Source: Membranihabitans marinus
GTDB lineage: Bacteria > Bacteroidota > Bacteroidia > Chitinophagales > Saprospiraceae
Direction: 5' to 3'
DNA length: 64,000 nt
NCBI RefSeq assembly: GCF_021729155.1
Contig: NZ_JAJQYA010000002.1
Span: 1-64,000, forward strand
The notes beneath the pieces are model-generated. The model saw nothing but the letters and a program-made list of their open reading frames with translations. It was not told where the DNA came from and did not search any database. Both the position numbers and the translations under genes were made by a program. Every line of letters starts with the position of its first letter. Positions within the stretch are counted from its first letter, which is position 1. Positions 9,570-16,602 of the stretch are shown piece by piece.

Positions 9570-11222
9570 ATGAATAAATTCATAAAAAACTGGTCTCTAA
9601 TTTTTTCTATTGCATTGATTTCATTGATGTCATGTGAGGATTTGGACGAGTTAAATATAAATCCAAATGGTATAGATCCCCAAGTTGCAGATCTTAACCT
9701 CTTAATGCCTACGGTACTAACCAGTGTTGGGAAAAATGTAGTAGGCTTGGGCTTTGGCGATATTGCAGGAGTAATGCAACACACACAGAAGGATGGTTGG
9801 TCCAGTGGCCATAACGATTACGATTGGGATAATGACAATAAAAGCTGGTCAGGGTATTATGGTATTTTGAGAACCAATGACGAATTGCACAGAAAAGCAG
9901 TCGAAGGGGACTATACTTTTCACGAAGGAGTGGCTCTGATTATGAGATCCTATGTATTTGGTTTAATAGCCGATCTATGGGGTGATGCACCTTATTTTGC
10001 TTCTTTAAAAGCAGAGGAAGGGTCAGAAAATTTCAAGCCTGTATTTGATAGTCAAGAAGATATATATCTTGATATTTTAGCTACATTGGAAACGGCTAAT
10101 ACATTGTTGTCAGGTAGCCAGTCTAGTTATGACAATATTGATCCAGTTCAGGATGTGTTATTTGACGGCGATGTGCGCAAGTGGCAGAAATTTGCCAATT
10201 CGTTGGCATTGCGATATTATTTGCGAATCTCTGAAAAGTTGCCTCAAGTAGCACAGCAGGGCATCAATAAAATAGTGAGCGATCCTTCTACTTATCCAAT
10301 AATGGTCAACGTTGCCGATGATGCTAATATCGGATATGTAGGAAATTCATCTTCTGATTCTTGGCCTACCACCACAGCATTTAATAACGATCCAAGTGGT
10401 AGTTATATGCGATTGAAAATGTGTTCTACCTTGGTGGATAAGCTTCAAGAGTATGAAGATCCTCGATTGACAGTGTGGGCCAATCCCATAGAAATTCCAT
10501 TAAAAGTGGTGAGTGGTACTAAGGTGGATCAAATAGAAGACGGCTATCGACTTATATCCCAAGATACAGTTGATGGGTATGAAAAAAGTTGGGGCTTCCC
10601 CTTGGATTTTGATTCTCTATATGTGGGATTGCGTCCTTCTACAGAAGCTGCGTCTTTCTACAATCTCAATCCCAATCTAGATCAAGGGGTTTACAATCCT
10701 CATGCTTCTCAACTGAACGACATCTATAAAGAGTCTGCGGGAGATCTGCTTCAGATGAGGTTGCAGTCTTCTTCTGAGGTATACTTTATTTTAGCTGAAG
10801 CAGCTGAAAAGGGCTGGATTAGCGGACAAGCTAGTGAATATTATGCAACAGCTATCAGTAGATCTTTTTCTGCTTGGGGCATAAGTGGAAGTTTTAATGG
10901 TTATTTGGATCGAGCACCTTATAACGGTGTAGAAAGTATTATTGAGCAAAAATGGATCGCCAGTTGGTCAGCGGCTGCCGAAGCCTGGTTTGATTACCGC
11001 CGAACTGGATTGCCCGATTTGAAGACTGGAGAACTGGCCAAAAGACAGGCTCTTCCTTTGAGATTTTATTATCATTTCAACGATGAAATCTCTAAAAATA
11101 CTGAGAATGCCGAAGCAGCCATTGCCAAATTAGAGCCCACGGAGTACAAAGGTATTGATGTGAGTAACAACTCTGCTTGGTCAAAATTTTGGCTATTACA
11201 AGGCACGAATAAGCCATATTAA
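9570..11222 (+). CDS. SusD/RagB-family nutrient-binding outer membrane lipoprotein
   Basis: The surface lipoprotein partner of the preceding SusC, 550 residues. A signal peptide ends in a lipobox (SLMSCEDL), and the mature start (DELNINPNGID) is typical of the SusD-like subclass found with SusC proteins carrying the VVTALGIKREEKSLGYS link. TPR-like helical features run through the middle (ADLWGDAPYF; SSEVYFILAEAAEKGW). The C-terminal part (WFDYRRTGLPDLK, followed by ALPLRFYYHFNDE) matches the conserved end of this subclass. It caps the externally bound substrate and hands it to SusC. It is the last gene of the operon, followed by a clear terminator. Confidence 0.95.
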   Translation: MNKFIKNWSLIFSIALISLMSCEDLDELNINPNGIDPQVADLNLLMPTVLTSVGKNVVGLGFGDIAGVMQHTQKDGWSSGHNDYDWDNDNKSWSGYYGILRTNDELHRKAVEGDYTFHEGVALIMRSYVFGLIADLWGDAPYFASLKAEEGSENFKPVFDSQEDIYLDILATLETANTLLSGSQSSYDNIDPVQDVLFDGDVRKWQKFANSLALRYYLRISEKLPQVAQQGINKIVSDPSTYPIMVNVADDANIGYVGNSSSDSWPTTTAFNNDPSGSYMRLKMCSTLVDKLQEYEDPRLTVWANPIEIPLKVVSGTKVDQIEDGYRLISQDTVDGYEKSWGFPLDFDSLYVGLRPSTEAASFYNLNPNLDQGVYNPHASQLNDIYKESAGDLLQMRLQSSSEVYFILAEAAEKGWISGQASEYYATAISRSFSAWGISGSFNGYLDRAPYNGVESIIEQKWIASWSAAAEAWFDYRRTGLPDLKTGELAKRQALPLRFYYHFNDEISKNTENAEAAIAKLEPTEYKGIDVSNNSAWSKFWLLQGTNKPY

Positions 11223-11277
11223 TTATTCTGAACATATATCACTTGGTTAGACCAAGTTGATGATCAATAGAAATATA

Positions 11278-11317
11278 GGGGATTCATCTGATTTTGTCGG
11301 ATGAATCCCTTTTTTTA
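11278..11317 (+). terminator. Rho-independent terminator after the SusC/SusD operon
   Basis: A GGGATTCATC arm pairs with GATGAATCCC across a short loop, followed immediately by seven T residues. It lies about 55 bp after the SusD stop codon. Confidence 0.9.
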
Positions 11318-11438
11318 TTTACTACTCACTTAAATTTTGTCTATTTGGTCAATATAGCTTAATGTTTATTATAGGAATATCTCTACCAAATTTTAAAATT
11401 ATCGTTATGTTGTGATTATATAAAAACAATTAGTGAAA

Positions 11439-11681
11439 ATGGAGCAAACCGACTTTCAACCCAATAATCCTTTACACGGAGTCAAACTAGTAGAAATTCT
11501 CGATTATCTATTGGCTGTATATGGATGGGAAGGTCTAGGTAAGAGGATTAAAGTGAGATGTTTTACTCATAATCCATCCGTAAATTCGAGTTTAAAATTC
11601 TTGAGAAAAACACCATGGGCCAGAGCTAAGGTTGAAGAATTGTATCTCGATCTCGTCACTCACAGCAAAAAGAAAACCTAG
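11439..11681 (+). CDS. VF530-family (DUF2132) small putative DNA-binding protein
   Basis: An 80-residue basic protein matching the VF530/DUF2132 family, whose members are single-domain and described as putative DNA-binding proteins. Family features are [12 protein letters not shown] near the start, [10 protein letters not shown] in the middle, and the conserved block [20 protein letters not shown] near the end. I start at the ATG at 11439; a GTG two codons upstream (11433) is possible. It stands alone between the SusD terminator and a repeat element. The precise role of the family is unknown to me. Confidence 0.88.
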   Translation: MEQTDFQPNNPLHGVKLVEILDYLLAVYGWEGLGKRIKVRCFTHNPSVNSSLKFLRKTPWARAKVEELYLDLVTHSKKKT

Positions 11682-11747
11682 TCCCAAATACTTCAGACGG
11701 AATCATTGCCCTATGTCATGTAGTTCATAGGCGCTATAGAGGCAGTA

Positions 11748-12099
11748 ATACGAATTACATTTATAATTAACGGAAATCTTTCGATTTATTTGAAGTTTTA
11801 CATCGTTTAAAATACTCGCCGTAGCTACGGCTATGCTGGCAATCCCTCCCAAAACACGGAGGTGAACGAGCAAGGTGCTTGCACCAGAGCCCGTAAATGG
11901 GGCTCTGGCGAGTGAAGTCATGCCCACTGTGGCATGACGAGATTCCATTATATTCGATGACGAGATGAAGTCTGCCCACCCGAGAGACGGAGCTCTCGGT
12001 TCCCTCACCCAATCCACATTTAGTGGATTGGGTTGTCCTTCGGACAACTTCGTTCGGTCATTCGAAATCTTTTCCGTCATCATAAAATGTAAATCGTAT
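11748..12099 (+). repeat. Hairpin-triplet repeat element, copy 2, with terminal inverted repeats
   Basis: A 352-bp non-coding element. The left end begins ATACGAATTACATTTATAAT; the right end, reverse-complemented, begins ATACGATTTACATTTTATGA, and both reach ACGG at about base 26. Inside, one module is reversed. CCAGAGCCC at 11884-11892 pairs with 11900-11908 across a TAAAT-centred loop, and GTCATGCC at 11917-11924 pairs with 11931-11938 across loop CACTGT. A forward module at 11976-12063 is identical over 88 bp to part of copy 3. Its stems are CCGAGAG/CTCTCGG (loop ACGGAG), CCCAATCCAC/GTGGATTGGG (loop ATTTA) and TTGTCC/GGACAA (loop TTC). Open frames across it on the minus strand are chance products of the palindromes. 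Confidence 0.8.
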
Positions 12100-12121
12100 A
12101 AATCTAGGTTAGACAGCCTGA

Positions 12122-12715
12122 TCAATGGGTTTTGAGCCAGCCCGTAACACTGAGTCTTGGTTTGTGGCAAAGCAAAACTTCGTGTTCCAATTCACTACTT
12201 TTGAAAAACACACAAGAGCCACTGATGGGCGGAATTAATTCTCGTCTATCGTCTAAATATACGCAGAGTTGGCCACCGTCGGCTTCATTCCAGTCTTCAT
12301 TGAGGTAGATAATCATCGAATACGCCCTTCCACTGTCATTTTCAAATTGATCTAAATGACGCTTGTAAAAACTGTTGGCTTCATACCATGCATAATGAAA
12401 TTCGTAGCCGGTAATCCCCGCAAAACAGGTGGTGTTGAGGTGGCTTACAAATTGATCGATGATATCTAGAAACAGGTTTTCCGTGTCATTTTGGTGACTG
12501 CGATCGAGCCAATATATTTTATCGCCTCGAATGGCTTGGTTGGTTGTTAATTTAGCTTGGCTTCCGATGCCCGCTCTTTTTAACAATTCACCATCGTGTA
12601 AATCGACTAATGCTGTTCGCAATTTTACAGCCAATTTATTATTTAAAAAACCAGAGGTTGTACCAATCTTATTGGTTAAATACCGGTTAATTATCGTTTC
12701 AAAGGTTTCAATCAC
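12122..12715 (-). CDS. 2OG-Fe(II) oxygenase (prolyl 4-hydroxylase/SM-20-like)
   Basis: A 197-residue member of the 2-oxoglutarate- and iron-dependent dioxygenases. The iron-binding HxD is in YKRHLDQFEND (about residues 117-119). The distal histidine lies in SSELEHEVL (about 178) and the oxoglutarate-binding arginine in RLSVTGWLK near the C-terminus. IIYLNEDWNEADGGQLCVY is the usual core strand pair before the distal histidine. There is no signal peptide, so it is presumably cytoplasmic. Substrates in this family are often protein proline residues, but none can be named here. It stands alone; the stop codon lies about 20 bp from repeat copy 2. Confidence 0.9.
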   Translation of the reverse strand: MIETFETIINRYLTNKIGTTSGFLNNKLAVKLRTALVDLHDGELLKRAGIGSQAKLTTNQAIRGDKIYWLDRSHQNDTENLFLDIIDQFVSHLNTTCFAGITGYEFHYAWYEANSFYKRHLDQFENDSGRAYSMIIYLNEDWNEADGGQLCVYLDDRRELIPPISGSCVFFKSSELEHEVLLCHKPRLSVTGWLKTH

Positions 12716-13057
12716 TCGTTGATATTTACCTACGCTTTCTATTAAAGCAATAGTGCAGAAATCTACTTCATTTCTTTCATTTTTTGATCTGTTTTGTCCT
12801 TATTTTTTGATTTAAGCGAAAATAAAATTTAATTTATCATGCCTCATAGGGGAGGGGGAAAGTTCTTTGGAAGGTAGGCGATTGATTATGGAAGGTTCCA
12901 ATCAAAAAACGCTGTGATCTAACCTTGGAAAAATACGATATAGATGATTATTTACAATCTGGATTTTTTTGTTTACTGCCTTGATAATTAAAGGAATACT
13001 CCTGTGTTTAGAGCTTGATTGTCAATTTAATTTAGTATTTTGTATAGATGATCAATA
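12716..13057. other. Divergent intergenic region
   Basis: A 342-bp gap between divergent genes. It contains a short purine-rich stretch near 12850 and is otherwise AT-rich. I see no RNA gene or repeat-family hairpin in it. Confidence 0.5.
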
Positions 13058-13462
13058 ATGAAAGTCACAATGAAAAATTTATTTCGCCCTAGTGCTTGGT
13101 TATTTTATCTTCTAACGATGTTTTATTCTTTTATCCTAGGTGGTTTTACTGCCAAATGGTCTGGCGCAGTTAACGGACAGGGATTGGCAGGAGGAGCTAT
13201 CGTACTTTTCTATGGACTTATAGCTACGGCTGTTGGACTTGTCTTTGCTTTTTACATCGTGTCTAGAAGTAAGGAGTCCCTTATAAAGAGATTGAATATT
13301 ATATTAACGGTAATCTTTATCCTTATTGTGGCATTTTACAGTTATCGCTATTTTCAATATAAAACATTAAATCCCAGCGAAATTGTAAATCCTCCAATGC
13401 AGACCAAATTGCCCCCAGCCTTGAATATTTTTCCAATGATAAAGGATATGGTTTTAATATAG
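13058..13462 (+). CDS. Small integral membrane protein of unknown function
   Basis: A 134-residue protein I do not recognise. Three hydrophobic segments are visible: about residues 14-33 (WLFYLLTMFYSFILGGF), 41-66 (GLAGGAIVLFYGLIATAVGL) and 80-97 (LNIILTVIFILIVAFY). A short basic cytoplasmic stretch (SRSKESLIKR) lies between the second and third, and a proline-rich C-terminal tail of about 35 residues follows. An internal ATG at 13070 is an alternative start. It has no operon partners: the oxygenase gene lies divergently upstream and a repeat element follows. Function cannot be inferred. Confidence 0.7.
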   Translation: MKVTMKNLFRPSAWLFYLLTMFYSFILGGFTAKWSGAVNGQGLAGGAIVLFYGLIATAVGLVFAFYIVSRSKESLIKRLNIILTVIFILIVAFYSYRYFQYKTLNPSEIVNPPMQTKLPPALNIFPMIKDMVLI

Positions 13463-13587
13463 TCCATAGATGGCAATTTTGATAAAAGAAGTGGGAGTTT
13501 GAGGAAAATCAATATAGTATGAGATTTATAATTGGTAAAAACCGACCACACTTTTAGCTATAGGGAAGGGAAGATAATTATTGAGTT

Positions 13588-13932
13588 ATACGAATTACAT
13601 TTATAATTTATAAGCTCAGTCATACCTCGCCACAGTGGCCTCGGTTCCATCGTCAAATGCCGTAAATCGGCATTTGGTGCTTCGCACTTTATTCAGTCAC
13701 ATTTAGTCGATTGGATGCTCTTGGCCACCCACCCGAGGGATGGAACCCTCGGTTCCTTCATCATTGACCGATTTGCGGTCAATGGCTCTCCGAGCTTCAT
13801 TCAGTCATCCACCCGAGAGACGGAGCTCTCGGTTCCCTCACCCAATCCACATTTAGTGGATTGGGTTGTCCTTCGGACAACTTCGTTCGGTCATTCAAAA
13901 TCTTATCCGTCATTTTAATATGTAATTCGTAT
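13588..13932 (+). repeat. Hairpin-triplet repeat element, copy 3, with three tandem modules
   Basis: The clearest copy, 345 bp, bounded by ATACGAATTACAT at the left and its near-complement ATGTAATTCGTAT at the right. It holds three successive modules, each with the order A, B, C. The A stems are CCGAGGG/CCCTCGG (13733-13752, loop ATGGAA) and CCGAGAG/CTCTCGG (13813-13832, loop ACGGAG), with a decayed A before them. The B stems are CAAATGCCG/CGGCATTTG (loop TAAAT), CATTGACCG/CGGTCAATG (loop ATTTG) and CCCAATCCAC/GTGGATTGGG (loop ATTTA). The C stems are GTGC/GCAC, GCTC/GAGC and TTGTCC/GGACAA with three-base loops. Each A is followed by GTTCC, and each C by a TTCATTCAGTCAT-like linker. Confidence 0.85.
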
Positions 13933-13943
13933 TAAAACCAAAA

Positions 13944-13970
13944 GAGGCTATCTCAGAAAGAGATAGCCTC
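13944..13970 (-). terminator. Terminator of the TIM-barrel lipoprotein gene
   Basis: A perfect 11-bp stem, GAGGCTATCTC pairing with GAGATAGCCTC around loop AGAAA, lies 27 bp past the stop codon. On the minus strand it is followed by a CTTTTGGTTTT stretch, which is a moderate U-tract. Confidence 0.85.
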
Positions 13971-13997
13971 AGGTAAGTCTTTTACTTCATTTCGGAA

Positions 13998-14957
13998 TTA
14001 TTCTCCGATGACATCCATGCAAAAGCTATTGCATTTGGCCGTTTCTTTGACCGCATCTGAGCCCTCTGGTATTTCGTATTCCAATTCTATATCACAATAG
14101 ATGGGCCAGTTGTTTTCTTTTATCAACTGAAGGATGTCGGCAAGTGGTGTGTCTCCTTCTCCCCATGGTCTATTGGTATTGGGGGGATTGGTGACATTGT
14201 TGGTTTTATCCTTGATATGGAGACTGACTATCTTGTCGTGAAATTTTTCGATAATTTCATTGGGGTGTTTTCCCGTAGCGCCAACATAATGCCCTACGTC
14301 AAAGTTGAGACGATTGTTGGGTGAATAGGCGAGGAAGTCGGCAAAATCAAATCCGGGATCGCCTGGTTGGGTGTGATTGTGAAAAATAGCAAACATATCG
14401 TGCTTTTCGGCAAATGGCCCCAGTCTCTTGGCAGCTTCATGACCTATTTCATTACTGACACCTAAAGCCCCCATTATTTTGGCTACCTTAAAGGCATAAT
14501 CGATTTCTCCATCCGTCCAATTGGCAGGAGAAAATTTTACGATATGGATCTCTATTCCAGCTTCGTCAAACATGGCTCTCAATTCTTTAAATTTGTCCAT
14601 GGAAACCGTAGTTCTCCATTCTCTTTGTTTTTCTTTGGCCGCTTCTACGACAGCATTAAACTCTTTTTCCTCTTCCGCTGTCATCTTTTGATTGCGGTTT
14701 TTTCTCGGTGGTCCATCAGGTATGCCGGCAAAGGATTCCACCACATTGCCCATGAGTTCCAAGGTGTGGATATTGGTCTCTTTACAATATTTGATAATAT
14801 CGGCTGCTGAGCTCGGCATGCTCCTCCAGCTATACGTGATGGCTCCTATGTGGACTTTTGATTCCGCAGTTGCCGGTTGATCGCTGGATTCCGATGATGA
14901 TGAGTTACAGGCTGCGAAACTCAATAAGACAGCCATTAGAAAGAAGATGTTTTTCAT
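13998..14957 (-). CDS. Lipoprotein sugar phosphate isomerase/epimerase-like (xylose isomerase-like TIM barrel)
   Basis: A 319-residue protein with a lipoprotein signal peptide (MAVLLSFAACNSSSSE) and a serine-rich linker. The domain that follows is of the AP-endonuclease-2/xylose-isomerase-like TIM-barrel class. Recognisable pieces are VHIGAITYSWRSMP at the first strand, HTLELMGNVVE, EIHIVKFSPANW, NHTQPGDPGFDFADFL, NFDVGHYVGATG, VSLHIKDKTNNVT and PIYCDIELEYEIPEGSDAV. The metal-binding His, Asp and Glu positions of this fold appear to be present (FHNHT, FDVGHY, DIELEYE). It is probably periplasmic or attached to the outer membrane. Family members act on sugars or inositols, but the substrate cannot be deduced. 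Confidence 0.9.
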   Translation of the reverse strand: MKNIFFLMAVLLSFAACNSSSSESSDQPATAESKVHIGAITYSWRSMPSSAADIIKYCKETNIHTLELMGNVVESFAGIPDGPPRKNRNQKMTAEEEKEFNAVVEAAKEKQREWRTTVSMDKFKELRAMFDEAGIEIHIVKFSPANWTDGEIDYAFKVAKIMGALGVSNEIGHEAAKRLGPFAEKHDMFAIFHNHTQPGDPGFDFADFLAYSPNNRLNFDVGHYVGATGKHPNEIIEKFHDKIVSLHIKDKTNNVTNPPNTNRPWGEGDTPLADILQLIKENNWPIYCDIELEYEIPEGSDAVKETAKCNSFCMDVIGE

Positions 14958-15162
14958 TATACGTATTTTATTGTGAATTTGATTTTACTTGGCTAAAATT
15001 ATAAAACTCCACAGAAGATTACTTAGAATTCAATTGGAATTATAAAAAAACATAGCAATTTATCCTATTTTCCTTTCTTTTATCCATACAATGTTCGATA
15101 AATAGTCTTTGGGGACAATTTTTTATTGATCATCCTGTGTTTTGGATATTGACAGAAAGAAT

Positions 15163-15738
15163 TTACTGTGGATCGGGATTGTTGATATACTCATCGGTGA
15201 AATGAACATTTGATTTTTTCTGATTAAATTTTTCTTCATTGTATTGTTTCGATTGATTTTTGGGGATGGACAAACTCACCCATTCTTTGCCCTTTATTAC
15301 TTTGCCTATATATACTATCTGGCCAACGTGGTAGCTGTAATGGCACAACTGACGTTGTATGGCTTCTACAACACTATGTCCTTGGTTTCTAATATATATA
15401 GTGCGGTGAAGATCTCGTGGTTGTAAGGATTCCAAGGTTTCTATAAGGAGGTCCCAACCTTTATCCCAAGCTTGGAGGACAGCCTGACGATTTTGTAACA
15501 TGTTTTCAAATTCTGCATCGCGATTCCGATATTCTTTTTCACCATCTGTGGTTAAAAAGTCAGTCCACCTCGACACCATGTTTCCGTGAAGGTGGTTGAC
15601 GATAATGGCGATAGAATTGCTGTCGACTGTGAGTTCTTTAAATAAATCTTCATCGGATAATTGATCTATGGTCGCCCGTCCCAAATGTCTATAATACTTA
15701 AATTGTTTGATACTAGAGGTTAAGAATATAGTTTCCAT
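15163..15738 (-). CDS. DinB-superfamily protein (DUF1572-like)
   Basis: A 191-residue cytoplasmic protein resembling the DUF1572 branch of the DinB/YfiT four-helix-bundle superfamily. The three metal-binding histidines of that fold fit the positions in IAIIVNHLHGNMVSRW (about residues 47-50) and in LCHYSYHVGQIVYIGK (about 132-136). The middle has the expected helical character (WDKGWDLLIETLESL). Some DinB relatives are thiol S-transferases, but no activity can be claimed here. The C-terminus is a polar tail (NEEKFNQKKSNVHFTDEY). It is transcribed alone, with a 200-bp gap before the TIM-barrel gene. Confidence 0.85.
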   Translation of the reverse strand: METIFLTSSIKQFKYYRHLGRATIDQLSDEDLFKELTVDSNSIAIIVNHLHGNMVSRWTDFLTTDGEKEYRNRDAEFENMLQNRQAVLQAWDKGWDLLIETLESLQPRDLHRTIYIRNQGHSVVEAIQRQLCHYSYHVGQIVYIGKVIKGKEWVSLSIPKNQSKQYNEEKFNQKKSNVHFTDEYINNPDPQ

Positions 15739-16602
15739 GATGAATATCTTTGTGATATAGGTCTATAATTTTTTTGAAAAAAAGAAGGTCGTGATTAAAA
15801 ACGGATTAAAAATTAAGGAATTTAATTGAATATATAATTCAAAATGTCATTGTTTTTTTGAGTCCTCAGAGCCGTTATTGTGTGGAATATTTTCCGTTTT
15901 ACTCCTTGTTCACTGCACAGCGAATAGTTGGATTGTCAATTTGGGATTTAAAATTTTATAGATCAATCTATTTTGCTTCTCCCCAATGTCTCTATCGAGT
16001 AATAAGCGTTTATAATGAATAGTGGTTTTTTCAAAAAAGACTATAACCTCCACTCTGTTTAAATGATGAAAACCCTGCAACATATTCAATAATCATGTAG
16101 GCAAGCTAAATATTCAGTGAATAAATGCTGGATCACCCTTCACTGTGAAGTGGTTTAAACTTGAAAATTAAAAAACTAATCCCTCTAAATATGATTAAGT
16201 GATTGGGCTGCAAAACTTTTTTAGATGATGTACTCTGGTAGGTTTATTGTCTGTTCTCTGTGATTATGTCTACTGTTTTTAGCATTAATGATATTAAGAG
16301 AATGTCTAATTCGGTGGACCGGTGATAATAGAGAAGAGTATTAGAAAAACATACAATTATTTGTATAAAAATAGAATACATGAATTTAATATTAAATATG
16401 TGTATTTTCTATGTTGATTAATTGTGATTTATTTATGAATGTCTGATTATGTGTAATTGTTTTTATTGATAGAGGTTAATATTTTTAATATTTGGTAGAG
16501 AAATTAGATTCCTAAGCGGATTTGATGCCATTCTAACTCAGGTTTAGTCGAAGTATAAGTTACTTATCTGAAATATAATTTTTATTAAAAAAACCTTCAA
16601 TT
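15739..16602. other. Long AT-rich divergent intergenic region before the second SusC operon
   Basis: This 864-bp region lies between divergent genes. It has no open frame with recognisable content, no repeat-family hairpins and no visible RNA gene. It should carry promoter and control sites for the second uptake operon, but I cannot point to one by consensus. Confidence 0.5.

Noticed and set aside
11703-12170. Minus-strand frames of 155 and 81 residues over repeat copy 2
   Set aside because: The frame runs through the hairpin element and into the oxygenase gene; palindromic, no family features.
13715-13918. 67-residue plus-strand frame in repeat copy 3
   Set aside because: It follows the repeat modules exactly and shares its peptide with the module sequence, not with any protein family.
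13588-13932. CRISPR-like array (regular units of similar length)
   Set aside because: The conserved parts are loops and short linkers rather than identical direct repeats, spacings vary (80-108 bp), and no cas genes are present.
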